This document shows positions 32,781 to 42,573 of a stretch of 64,000 nt of DNA, piece by piece. The DNA is taken from positions 1,653,256 through 1,717,255 of the forward strand of contig LMJI01000001.1 of assembly GCA_001429255.1 (NCBI GenBank), written 5' to 3'. Under the pieces are notes generated by a model. It was not told where the DNA came from and did not search any database. It saw only the letters and a list, made by a program, of their open reading frames with translations. Source of the stretch: Cellulomonas sp. Root930. GTDB taxonomy: Bacteria > Actinomycetota > Actinomycetes > Actinomycetales > Cellulomonadaceae. The translations under genes and the position numbers were made by a program. Each line of letters opens with the position of its first letter. The first letter of the stretch is position 1.

Positions 32781-33709
32781 TGACCACGACCGTCGCTCCC
32801 CAGCCCAACGCCGCCGCCCCGGGGCCGGTGCACAAGCAGCGTGGCCGGTTCGCCGACAAGGCGGGCCTGCGCATCGGCGAGCGGTTCGCCAGCCCCGGAC
32901 GCATCGGCGCGATCGTCGCGCTGATCGTGCTCGCGGTGTTCTGGCTGCTGCCCTTCCTCTGGGCGGTCGCCACCTCGTTCAAGACCGAGACGTCCGCGGC
33001 GGCGACGCCCGTGTCGTGGCTGCCGCCCGACGGGTTCACCACCGAGGCGTACGCGAACGTGCTGCGCGAGGGCAACATCCCGCTCTGGACGTGGAACAGC
33101 CTGATCACCGCGACGGCGATCACGGTCATCACGCTCGCGGTGACCGCGCTGGCCGCCTACGCGTTCTCCCGGCTCGACTTCACGGGTCGGCGCTGGCTGT
33201 TCTGGGGGATCATCGCGTCGATCATCATCCCGCCGCAGGTGCTCATCGTCCCGCTGTTCTACGAGATGCTCACGCTCAACCTCGTGGACACGTACTGGGC
33301 CGTGATCCTGCCGCAGACGGTCCACCCGGCCATGGTGTTCATCCTGAAGAAGTTCTTCGACCAGATCCCGGTCGAGCTCGAGGACGCGGCACGCATCGAC
33401 GGCGCCGGGCGCCTGCGGGTGTTCTGGTCGATCGTCCTGCCCCTGTCGCGGCCGATCCTGGCCGCCGTCTCGATCTTCGTGTTCATCGCGGCGTGGAACA
33501 ACTTCCTGTGGCCGTTCATCGCCACCAGCGACTCGTCGCTGATGACGCTGCCCGTCGGGCTGCAGACCGTGAAGAGCGCCTACGGCCTGCAGTACGCGCA
33601 GGTCATGGCCTCGGCCGTGCTCGCTGCCCTGCCGCTGGTCGTGGTGTTCCTGTTCTTCCAGCGCCAGATCATCAAGGGGTTCGCCACCACCGGGTTCGGC
33701 GGGCAGTGA
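32780..33709 (+). CDS. ABC sugar transporter permease 2 (MalG-like)
   Basis: Integral membrane permease of 309 residues with six predicted helices and the coupling motif ELEDAARIDGAGRLRVFWSI (in parts), typical of the CUT1 MalG type. The N-terminus is a 40-residue basic, poorly conserved cytoplasmic segment. Its ATG overlaps the stop of permease 1 (TGATG) and its own stop overlaps the start of the arabinofuranosidase gene in the same way, so the three proteins are translationally coupled. It would form the channel heterodimer with permease 1. Confidence 0.93.
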   Translation: MTTTVAPQPNAAAPGPVHKQRGRFADKAGLRIGERFASPGRIGAIVALIVLAVFWLLPFLWAVATSFKTETSAAATPVSWLPPDGFTTEAYANVLREGNIPLWTWNSLITATAITVITLAVTALAAYAFSRLDFTGRRWLFWGIIASIIIPPQVLIVPLFYEMLTLNLVDTYWAVILPQTVHPAMVFILKKFFDQIPVELEDAARIDGAGRLRVFWSIVLPLSRPILAAVSIFVFIAAWNNFLWPFIATSDSSLMTLPVGLQTVKSAYGLQYAQVMASAVLAALPLVVVFLFFQRQIIKGFATTGFGGQ

Positions 33710-35244
33710 TGACCCGCGCACGCGTCACGCTCGACCGCGACTTCGTCGTCGGACCGGTTCCCCGGCGGATCTTCGGGTCGTTCGTCGAGCACATGGGCCG
33801 GTGCGTCTACACCGGCATCTACGAGCCGGGGCACCCCGCGGCCGACGAGCACGGGTTCCGCCGGGACGTCCTCGACCTGGTCAAGGAGCTCGGCGCGACC
33901 GTGATCCGGTACCCCGGGGGCAACTTCGTCTCGGGGTACGCCTGGGAGGACGGGGTCGGTCCTGACCGGCCGCGGCGGCTGGACGGCGCCTGGCACACGG
34001 TCGAGACCAACGCGTTCGGGCTGCACGAGTTCGTCGACTGGTCGCGCATCGCCGGGGTCGAGGTCATGGAGGCCGTGAACCTGGGCACCCGCGGGGTCGA
34101 GGAGGCGCGCGCGCTGGTCGAGTACGCCAACCACCCCGGCGGCACCGAGCTGTCCGACCGGCGCCGCACGAACGGGCACGAGGAGCCGTTCGACATCCGC
34201 TTGTGGTGCCTGGGCAACGAGATGGACGGCCCGTGGCAGATGGGCGCAAAGACCGCCGACGAGTACGGCCGGCTGGCGCAGGAGGCCGCGAAGGTCATGC
34301 GGCTGGTGGACCCGCGGATCGAGCTGGTGGCCTGCGGCTCGTCGAACTCGGGCATGCCGACGTTCGGTGCGTGGGAGCAGACGGTCCTCGGGCACGCCTA
34401 CGACGAGGTGGACTACGTCTCGCTGCACGCCTACTACCAGGAGCACGACGGCGACCACGCCAGCTTCCTGGCCAGCGCGGTGGACATGGACTACTTCATC
34501 GAGTCGGTCGTGGCCACCGCCGACGCCGTCCGCGCGCGCGGCAAGCACACGAAGCACATCGACCTCTCCTTCGACGAGTGGAACGTCTGGTACGCCACCG
34601 GCAAGGACACCGAGGACCAGCCGCACGTGATCGAGAAGGCGGGGAGCTGGCGCGAGCACCCGCGGATCATCGAGGACGAGTACTCGGTCACCGACGCCGT
34701 CGTCGTCGGCACCTTCCTCAACTCGCTGCTGCGGCACGGCGACCGCGTGAAGATCGCCAACCAGGCGCAGCTGGTCAACGTCATCGCGCCCATCCGCTCG
34801 GAGGAGGGCGGACCCGCGTGGCGGCAGTCGATCTTCTGGCCGTTCGCCCGGACGGCGGCGCTCGCCCGCGGGGTCGTGCTGCGGACCGCGGTGACGTCCG
34901 ACCGGTACGACACCGCGAAGTTCGACGCGGTGGACCTGGTCGACGTGTCGGCCACGTGGGACGAGGAGCACGGCCGCGTCGCGCTCTTCCTGGCGCACCG
35001 GGGTCTCGACGAGGACGCCGAGGTGGCCGTCGACCTGCGCGGCTGGGCGGCGGGGCGGGTGACACGCGCCGAGGTGCTCACCGTGCCGGCCGGCGGCGAC
35101 CGGCACACCACCAACGCACAGGACGCACAAGATCGGGTCGGCCTCGTGCCGCTCGACAGCGTGCGAGCCGAGGACGGGACCGTGAGCCTGCGGCTGCCGC
35201 CGCTGTCCTGGGCGGTCGTCGAGCTGGAGGTCACGCTCGCCTGA
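33709..35244 (+). CDS. abfA: Alpha-L-arabinofuranosidase, GH51
   Basis: Cytoplasmic exo-hydrolase releasing L-arabinose from arabino-oligosaccharides; 511 residues, family length, no signal peptide. The acid/base Glu171 is in GNEMDG and the nucleophile Glu290 in FDEWNVWY, matching GH51 spacing; RYPGGNFVSGYAWEDGVGP is the conserved substrate loop and SLHAYYQ the central strand. A C-terminal beta-sandwich (about 390-511) follows. The start overlaps the permease stop (TGATG), making this the last gene of the importer operon: sugars imported as oligomers would be cut here. Arabinose-specific metabolic genes are not in the window. Confidence 0.95.
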   Translation: MTRARVTLDRDFVVGPVPRRIFGSFVEHMGRCVYTGIYEPGHPAADEHGFRRDVLDLVKELGATVIRYPGGNFVSGYAWEDGVGPDRPRRLDGAWHTVETNAFGLHEFVDWSRIAGVEVMEAVNLGTRGVEEARALVEYANHPGGTELSDRRRTNGHEEPFDIRLWCLGNEMDGPWQMGAKTADEYGRLAQEAAKVMRLVDPRIELVACGSSNSGMPTFGAWEQTVLGHAYDEVDYVSLHAYYQEHDGDHASFLASAVDMDYFIESVVATADAVRARGKHTKHIDLSFDEWNVWYATGKDTEDQPHVIEKAGSWREHPRIIEDEYSVTDAVVVGTFLNSLLRHGDRVKIANQAQLVNVIAPIRSEEGGPAWRQSIFWPFARTAALARGVVLRTAVTSDRYDTAKFDAVDLVDVSATWDEEHGRVALFLAHRGLDEDAEVAVDLRGWAAGRVTRAEVLTVPAGGDRHTTNAQDAQDRVGLVPLDSVRAEDGTVSLRLPPLSWAVVELEVTLA

Positions 35245-35266
35245 CCGCCCCGTTACCGTGGCGCCC

Positions 35267-35893
35267 GTGGACGAGGAGCGCGAGCAGGTCGGTGTCGGCC
35301 CGTGGCAGGGCGAGTGGCCGTCGGACGAGCGCTACGACCCCGAGCTTCTGGCCGAGGGGGACCGCCGCAACGTCGTCGACCGCTACCGGTACTGGACGCT
35401 CGAGGCGATCGTCGCCGACCTGGACACCCGCCGGCACCCGTTCCACGTGGCCATCGAGAACTGGGCGCACGACCTCAACATCGGCTCCGTCGTCCGGACG
35501 GCCAACGCGTTCCTGGCCGCCGAGGTGCACATCGTCGGCAACCGCCGGTGGAACCGCCGCGGCGCCATGGTCACCGACCGCTACCAGCACGTCCGGCACC
35601 ACCCGTCGGTGGCGGACCTGCTGGCCTGGGCCGCGGAGAGCGGTCTGCCCGTGCTCGGCGTCGACAACCTGCCCGGCTCCGTGGCGCTCGAGGGCTACCC
35701 GCTGCCGCGCGCGTGCGTGCTGCTGTTCGGCCAGGAGTCGGTCGGGTTGTCCGACGCCGCGCGCGAGGCCGCGGTCGACGTCCTGCACATCGCGCAGTTC
35801 GGCTCGACGCGGTCGATGAACGCGGGCGCGGCCGCCGCGATCGCGGTGCACGCCTGGATCGCGCAGCACGCAGGTCCTCCCGTCCAGGGGTAG
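35267..35893 (+). CDS. SpoU/TrmH family RNA 2'-O-methyltransferase
   Basis: SAM-dependent tRNA or rRNA ribose methyltransferase of 208 residues with a C-terminal SPOUT knot: NIGSVVRTANAF (motif 1), VLLFGQESVGLS (motif 2) and QFGSTRSMNAGAAAAIAVHAW (motif 3, in parts). The N-terminal 40 residues are charged. GTG 35267 is chosen over the in-frame GTG 35258 because TACCGT stands 7 nt before 35267, as in other leaderless genes. It is on the same strand as fba but separated by a promoter. The RNA target is unknown. Confidence 0.9.
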   Translation: MDEEREQVGVGPWQGEWPSDERYDPELLAEGDRRNVVDRYRYWTLEAIVADLDTRRHPFHVAIENWAHDLNIGSVVRTANAFLAAEVHIVGNRRWNRRGAMVTDRYQHVRHHPSVADLLAWAAESGLPVLGVDNLPGSVALEGYPLPRACVLLFGQESVGLSDAAREAAVDVLHIAQFGSTRSMNAGAAAAIAVHAWIAQHAGPPVQG

Positions 35894-35935
35894 AACGTCC
35901 CGGCCGCACGACCCGGTGGGCGTGCCAGAATCGTT

Positions 35936-35941
35936 GCGATA
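35936..35941 (+). promoter_or_regulatory. Candidate -10 element for fba
   Basis: CAGAAT in the context CCAGAATCG, 34 bp before the start of fba; the purS promoter shows a similar TAGAATCG. The -35 is not distinct. Supported only by similarity and position. Confidence 0.35.
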
Positions 35942-35974
35942 ACCCCTCCCCACTACGCGCAGGAGATGCTGCAG

Positions 35975-37000
35975 ATGGCCATCGCCACCCCCGAGGTGTA
36001 CGCCGAGATGATCGACCGGGCCCGGGCGGGCAAGTTCGCCTACCCGGCCGTGAACGTCACGTCGTCCCAGAGCGTCACCGCCGCCCTGCAGGGCTTCGCC
36101 GAGGCGGAGTCCGACGGCATCATCCAGGTCTCCGTCGGCGGCGCCGAGTACGCGTCCGGCGCGACCGTCAAGGACCGCGTCGCCGGCTCGCTCGCGCTCG
36201 CGGCGTACGCGGCCGAGGTGGCCAAGGGCTACCCGATCACCGTCGCCCTGCACACCGACCACTGCGCCAAGCAGAACCTCGACTCCTGGGTGCGCCCGCT
36301 GCTGGCGCTCGAGATCGAGCAGGTCAAGGCCGGCAAGCTCCCCACGTTCCAGTCGCACATGTGGGACGGCTCGTCCGTGCCGCTCGACGAGAACCTGATC
36401 ATCGCCGAGGAGCTCCTGGAGCTCTCCGTCGCCGCCCGCACGATCCTCGAGATCGAGGTCGGCGTCGTCGGTGGCGAGGAGGACGGCCACACGGCCGAGA
36501 TCAACGACAAGCTGTACACGACCGTCGAGGACGGCCTGGCCACGGTCAAGGCGCTCGGCTCGGGCGAGAAGGGCCGCTACCTGACGGCCCTCACGTTCGG
36601 CAACGTGCACGGCGTCTACAAGCCCGGTGCGGTCAAGCTGCGTCCGTCGATCCTCGCGGACATCCAGAAGGCCGTCGGCGAGGCCATCGGCAAGGAGAAC
36701 CCGTTCGACCTCGTCTTCCACGGCGGGTCCGGCTCCACCGAGGCCGAGATCTCCGAGGCCGTCGACAACGGCGTCATCAAGATGAACATCGACACGGACA
36801 CGCAGTACGCGTTCAGCCGTCCGGTGGCGGACCACTTCTTCCGCAACTACGACGGCGTGCTCAAGGTCGACGGCGAGGTGGGCAACAAGAAGGCCTACGA
36901 CCCGCGCGCCTGGGGCAAGCTCGCCGAGGCCGGCATGGCCCAGCGCCTCGTCGAGGCCGCTCAGCAGCTCCGCTCGGCGGGGCACACGCTCGGCGCCTGA
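35975..37000 (+). CDS. fba: Class II fructose-bisphosphate aldolase
   Basis: Zinc-dependent glycolytic/gluconeogenic aldolase (fructose 1,6-bisphosphate to DHAP and glyceraldehyde 3-phosphate), 341 residues, the actinobacterial and E. coli FbaA type. Metal and substrate motifs are LHTDHCAKQNLD (zinc His), MWDGSSVPLDENL, EVGVVGGEEDGH, FGNVHGVYKPG (His), VFHGGSGS (His) and MNIDTDTQYAF. Of two in-frame ATGs, 35975 is chosen because AGGAG is 9 nt upstream, while the ATG at 35966 is only 1 nt from it. A strong hairpin terminator follows. The nearby DUF3151-purA pair recalls the conserved actinobacterial order seen around M. tuberculosis fba. Confidence 0.96.
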   Translation: MAIATPEVYAEMIDRARAGKFAYPAVNVTSSQSVTAALQGFAEAESDGIIQVSVGGAEYASGATVKDRVAGSLALAAYAAEVAKGYPITVALHTDHCAKQNLDSWVRPLLALEIEQVKAGKLPTFQSHMWDGSSVPLDENLIIAEELLELSVAARTILEIEVGVVGGEEDGHTAEINDKLYTTVEDGLATVKALGSGEKGRYLTALTFGNVHGVYKPGAVKLRPSILADIQKAVGEAIGKENPFDLVFHGGSGSTEAEISEAVDNGVIKMNIDTDTQYAFSRPVADHFFRNYDGVLKVDGEVGNKKAYDPRAWGKLAEAGMAQRLVEAAQQLRSAGHTLGA

Positions 37001-37011
37001 CGACCAGCATG

Positions 37012-37039
37012 CGAAAGGCCCCCCTCGGGGGGCCTTTCG
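37012..37039. terminator. Rho-independent-like bidirectional terminator between fba and the STAS gene
   Basis: A 12-bp perfect stem (37012-37023 with 37028-37039) closed by CTCG, starting CGAAAGGC and ending GCCTTTCG. The A and T tracts within the stem make it usable in both directions between two convergent genes. A clear downstream T-run is absent, as is usual in actinobacteria. Confidence 0.85.
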
Positions 37040-37044
37040 TGCGT

Positions 37045-37464
37045 CTAGCCCTGGCCGTCGCCGACCGGCTGGAACTGCGACTCGTCGCCCTCGACGACGT
37101 CGAGCAGCTCCCCGATCCGGGTGACCTCGAGCAGGAACCGCACGGTCGGCGGCACCCGCAGCAGCCTGACCCGGTGCTTGGACCGGATGGAGAGGCGCGC
37201 GAGGAACGCGACGCCCGACGAGTCCATGAACGTGACGTGGTGGGCGTCGACCTCGATGGGCAGGCCCACCTGCTCGGCCTCCGCGGTCGCCTCCTGCAGC
37301 TCTGCGCCGAGGTCGGCGTCGACCTCTCCTGAGAGCACGATCCGGGTGGCGTCGGTGCCGACGATGACGTGGACCGCGCCGGGCTCGCCGACGATCCCGG
37401 AGCCGGGCTCGGCGTTCGAGGCGTCCGCAGGCCCGTCGGGGATGGTGCTGTTACCGTCGCGCAC
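37045..37464 (-). CDS. STAS-domain anti-anti-sigma factor (partner-switch antagonist 1)
   Basis: A 139-residue SpoIIAA/RsbV-like protein: an acidic, disordered N-terminal 35 residues and a STAS domain (about 37-135) with the phosphorylatable serine in VTFMDSSG (Ser82/Ser83). Family proteins bind an anti-sigma kinase when unphosphorylated and so free a sigma factor. The GTG start has AGGAG 5 nt upstream. It is divergent (81 bp) from the phosphatase/kinase fusion gene, its likely partner. No sigma factor is in the window, so the target is elsewhere or the output is not a sigma factor. Confidence 0.9.
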   Translation of the reverse strand: MRDGNSTIPDGPADASNAEPGSGIVGEPGAVHVIVGTDATRIVLSGEVDADLGAELQEATAEAEQVGLPIEVDAHHVTFMDSSGVAFLARLSIRSKHRVRLLRVPPTVRFLLEVTRIGELLDVVEGDESQFQPVGDGQG

Positions 37465-37545
37465 GGTGCTCCTTTCGCTGACATCCGGCCAGGGCGGCGC
37501 CGGCTTCTCGACGACCTGCCTGTTCGGCACGCTAGACGATCGGAG

Positions 37546-39672
37546 GTGGTAGCGGTCAACTCCCACGCTGCCCCCTTGTCCGATCATGCTCTCGTCGGCG
37601 TGCGCGATCGTGCCCTCAGAGCAACTTCCGTCCCGATCGCCCTGTTGGATGCGACCGAGTCGGGACTGCCCGTCGTCTGGGTGAACGACGCCTTCGAGAG
37701 GGTCACAGGGTACGGCCTCGACGAGGCGCGGCGGCGGCACGCGGACGTGCTGCGCGACAACGCGCTCCCGTCGGCCGACGTCGAGCGGCTGCGGCGAGCC
37801 GTCCACGCGCAGGAGACGGTCGTCCAGACGCTCACCCTGCGCCGGGCCGACGGGTCCCCCTTCGCGTGCCGCGTGACCCTGTCGCCCGTGCCGGAGTCCG
37901 ACGGTGGTGCCCTCTCCCACTGGGTCGCCGCGCTCCAGGACCTGACCGAGCAGCTCTCCCACGACGCGGAGCAGGCCGCGCTGGTCGAGGCCGAGCGGCG
38001 CGAGCGGCGCAGCCTCGGGCTGATCGCGCAGGTGTCGGACCTGCTCATGGACGTCGACGACCCGCACGCCCTGCGGGAGATCGCGGCGGTGCTGCGTCGG
38101 TCGGTGGTCGGCTGGGCCGCGTTCTACCTCAACGACGGCGGCCTGCGGGTGGCCGACGGGATCGACGTGCCGCACGCGCCGACCGGCAAGGGCTCCCGGC
38201 ACGGCGAGGTCCCGCCGGCCCGCGACGCCGGCCCCGACCTCGTGCAGGGGCTTCTCGACGGGGAGCTGGACCGGCCCGTCGAGCTCGAGCTCGACGGCAC
38301 CTACGGCTCCGGCAGCGCGTCGGCGTGGCTGGTCCACCAGGCCGGTCTCGTCCTCGGGGACGCCGCGCGCCCCGCCGAGCACCGTGTGGCGGTGTTCCCG
38401 CTGACGGGCCGCCGGCGCGTGCTGGGCGTGCTCGCGGTGCACCCGCACGAGGGCGGCGGGCTGCGCGACCTGGAGCCGTCCGTGCGCACCGTGCTCGAGC
38501 TCACCGCGCGCCGGGTCGGCATGGTCATCGACAACGCGCGGCTCTACGACCGCGAGCACCGGCTGGCCGAGACGCTGCAGCGCGCCATGCTGCCGGAGCA
38601 GGCCGAGGTCGACGGGCTCGACGTGTGGACCTACTACGCGCCCAACTCCGAGAACGCGCAGGTGGGCGGGGACTGGTACGACGTGCTGCAGGTCAGCCCC
38701 GACGTGGTCGGCGTCGTGATCGGCGACGTGGTCGGGCACGACGTGGAGGCCGCCGCCGCGATGGGTCAGCTGCGCTCGGTGGTGCGCTCCTACATGTTCG
38801 ACCTCACGACCCCCGGTCCCGTGCTCGAGCGCGTCGACCAGCTGGTGGCGGGCATGCGGGTGCCCCGCCCTGCGGGTCTCGTCCTGTCCACGCTGGCGCG
38901 CACCGACGACACCTGGCGGCTGGAGTACTCACGCGCGGGCCACCTGCCGGCGTTGCACGTGCGGGGCGGCACGGTCACGCAGCTGGACGCGTCGGGCGGG
39001 CCCCTGATCGGGTTCGGCGGCACGCCCCGGACCACGGAGTCCGTGGACCTCGACCCGGGCGACGTCATCGTCTACTACACGGACGGGCTCATCGAGCGGC
39101 GCGACCGCGGCCTGCGCGAGGGGCTCGCGGCCCTGACCGCCGTCGCCGCGGCCGTCACCGCGCGTGACGCGGCCGGGGTCGGCGAGGAGCTGCTGTCCCG
39201 GCTCGCGGACCACCGCGAGGACGACGTCGCCGTCGTGGTCGTGCGGGTGCCGTCGCCGCTGGACACCTCCGCCCGGGCACGCAGCCCTCGGCGGCGGCGC
39301 TGGTCGCTGCCCAGCGAGGCCGCGTCCATCGGTCGCGCCCGGCACGCGGTGGTGCGCACCTGCCACGCGTGGGGGATCGAGGACTCCGCCAACGCCGAGC
39401 TCGTCGTGTCCGAGCTCGTCGCCAACGCGGTGCTGCACGGGTTCGGGCACGTCTCGCTGCAGCTCTACGACACGGGCGACGGCCTGCGCATCGAGGTGGA
39501 GGACGGGAACCCCGCCCCGCCGGTCACCACGGACGGGCACCCCGGGCGCGTGGGCGGGTTCGGCATGCAGATCGTCGAGCGGCTGGCCGACTGGGGCTGG
39601 CGGCAGTCCCGCGGGGGCAAGCTGGTGTGGGCGAAGGTGCGACCGGGGTCGCTGCCGTCCGTCCCGCGGTAG
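37546..39672 (+). CDS. PAS-GAF-PP2C(SpoIIE)-HATPase fusion signalling protein
   Basis: A 708-residue soluble regulator uniting sensor, phosphatase and kinase. PAS domain about 25-140 (WVNDAFERVTGYGLDEAR), GAF about 155-335, SpoIIE-type PP2C phosphatase about 340-570 with metal-binding GGDWYD (374-379), GDVVGHD (393-399) and the late DD559-560, and a C-terminal anti-sigma-type histidine-kinase-like ATPase about 585-700 with N-box ELVANAVLH (623-631) and GGFGMQIVERL. The GTG at 37546 is tentative: TAGACG stands 7 nt upstream, while TTG 37576 and GTG 37600 are alternatives. It probably phosphorylates and dephosphorylates the flanking STAS proteins in response to a ligand or redox/light cue. Confidence 0.9.
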   Translation: MVAVNSHAAPLSDHALVGVRDRALRATSVPIALLDATESGLPVVWVNDAFERVTGYGLDEARRRHADVLRDNALPSADVERLRRAVHAQETVVQTLTLRRADGSPFACRVTLSPVPESDGGALSHWVAALQDLTEQLSHDAEQAALVEAERRERRSLGLIAQVSDLLMDVDDPHALREIAAVLRRSVVGWAAFYLNDGGLRVADGIDVPHAPTGKGSRHGEVPPARDAGPDLVQGLLDGELDRPVELELDGTYGSGSASAWLVHQAGLVLGDAARPAEHRVAVFPLTGRRRVLGVLAVHPHEGGGLRDLEPSVRTVLELTARRVGMVIDNARLYDREHRLAETLQRAMLPEQAEVDGLDVWTYYAPNSENAQVGGDWYDVLQVSPDVVGVVIGDVVGHDVEAAAAMGQLRSVVRSYMFDLTTPGPVLERVDQLVAGMRVPRPAGLVLSTLARTDDTWRLEYSRAGHLPALHVRGGTVTQLDASGGPLIGFGGTPRTTESVDLDPGDVIVYYTDGLIERRDRGLREGLAALTAVAAAVTARDAAGVGEELLSRLADHREDDVAVVVVRVPSPLDTSARARSPRRRRWSLPSEAASIGRARHAVVRTCHAWGIEDSANAELVVSELVANAVLHGFGHVSLQLYDTGDGLRIEVEDGNPAPPVTTDGHPGRVGGFGMQIVERLADWGWRQSRGGKLVWAKVRPGSLPSVPR

Positions 39673-39679
39673 GCCGGGG

Positions 39680-40051
39680 TCAGGCCGGGGTCGGTGCGCC
39701 GTCCGGGTGGCGGAACCCGGACTCGCTGACGCCGGACTCGCAGTGGTGCTCGGCGTCGATCCGGAACAGCTCGAGCGCGCCGCAGATCTCGATGACGAAC
39801 AGGTCCCGCGGGTCCGCGCCGCGCAGGACGGTCGCGCCCCCGCGCTTGCGGCCGGCGTCGGCCAGCGAGATGAGGAACGCCGCCCCGGTGGAGTCCATGA
39901 ACGTGACCTGGCACATGTCGATGACCAGGAGCTGGCGGCGCAGGCCCACGACACGCGCGGCGATCTCCGGGAACTGGTCGCGCTCGGCCAGGTCGAGGTC
40001 GCCGGCGATCGCCAAGGTGGTCGTCGTCGCGGACGTGGAGATCTCGATCAT
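39680..40051 (-). CDS. STAS-domain anti-anti-sigma factor (partner-switch antagonist 2)
   Basis: A 123-residue SpoIIAA-like protein: STAS domain about 1-100 with VTFMDSTG (phosphoacceptor Ser54 or Thr55) and a His/Cys-containing C-terminal tail (EHHCESGVSESGFRHPDG). It is convergent with the phosphatase/kinase fusion, 7 bp apart, and its start is weakly supported (no clear Shine-Dalgarno). Together with the first STAS gene it brackets the fusion gene, giving one kinase/phosphatase and two possible antagonists with different phospho-sites (DSSG versus DSTG). Confidence 0.88.
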   Translation of the reverse strand: MIEISTSATTTTLAIAGDLDLAERDQFPEIAARVVGLRRQLLVIDMCQVTFMDSTGAAFLISLADAGRKRGGATVLRGADPRDLFVIEICGALELFRIDAEHHCESGVSESGFRHPDGAPTPA

Positions 40052-40158
40052 GTGTGCCCTGTCGGGTTGCGAGATGCGAGCCGAACAGCAGTCCAGGTCG
40101 GCCAGACGACTGTAACCGTGCCCCTCCGCCCGCGCACACGGTGGGGGACACTGTGCGC

Positions 40159-40587
40159 ATGAGCCACGAGAACCTGCTGGACGGTCCCGCCCCGACGCTG
40201 CTGCCCGCCGACGGCCCCGACGCGGACGCCCGTGCGGCGCTGAGCAGCGGGTCGACGCCGCGCGAGGCCGTCCCCGCCGCTCCCGCGTCGTCGCTCCTGT
40301 GGGCGCTCCTGGCCGAGGGGGCGCTCGCCGACGAGGGCGACCCGGTCGCGGCGTACGCCTACGCGCGCACCGGCTACCACCGCGGGTTGGACGCCCTGCG
40401 CCGCGCGGGCTGGCACGGTCGCGGTCCGATCCCCGCCGACCACGCGCCCAACGAGGGGTTCCTGCGCGCCCTGCTCGCCCTCGCGGAGGCCGCGGAGGCG
40501 ATCGGGGAGTCGGAGGAGGCCGAGCGCTGCGAGACGTTCCTCGCGGACAGCGGGACGTCGGTGGACGAGGTCGCGAACCTGCGCTGA
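40159..40587 (+). CDS. DUF3151 family protein
   Basis: A 142-residue, mostly helical soluble protein starting MSHENLLDGPAPTLLP, the signature of the DUF3151 family found next to purA in many actinobacteria, including mycobacteria. The helical repeats (LLWALLAEGALADEG, YAYARTGYHRGLDALRRAG, FLRALLALAEAAEAIGE) resemble TPR-like packing. GACACT lies 6 nt before the ATG, so it may be leaderless. Function unknown; the constant position before purA suggests a role tied to growth or purine supply, which is inference. Confidence 0.9.
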   Translation: MSHENLLDGPAPTLLPADGPDADARAALSSGSTPREAVPAAPASSLLWALLAEGALADEGDPVAAYAYARTGYHRGLDALRRAGWHGRGPIPADHAPNEGFLRALLALAEAAEAIGESEEAERCETFLADSGTSVDEVANLR

Positions 40588-40700
40588 CATGACCATTTCT
40601 TGACGGTCCGGTACCCTCTCGGAGGTACTGGGTCACTGCCGCCCGGTGCCCGGCCCCCGTACACGGGTCCGCACCGTAGGCAGGGGGAGTGGTGATCTAG

Positions 40701-42555
<1,855 letters not shown>

Positions 42556-42573
42556 GCGGTCAGTATCGCGGCC

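Noticed and set aside
37045..38739. A 564-codon minus-strand open frame covering the phosphatase/kinase gene
   Set aside because: Only its last 139 codons (STAS domain) resemble a protein; the rest is antisense to PAS and GAF domains. The GTG at 37464 with AGGAG is the real start.
40588..40700. Riboswitch in the purA leader
   Set aside because: No purine-aptamer core or conserved pairing is visible; the interval is too short and GC-rich to argue for one.
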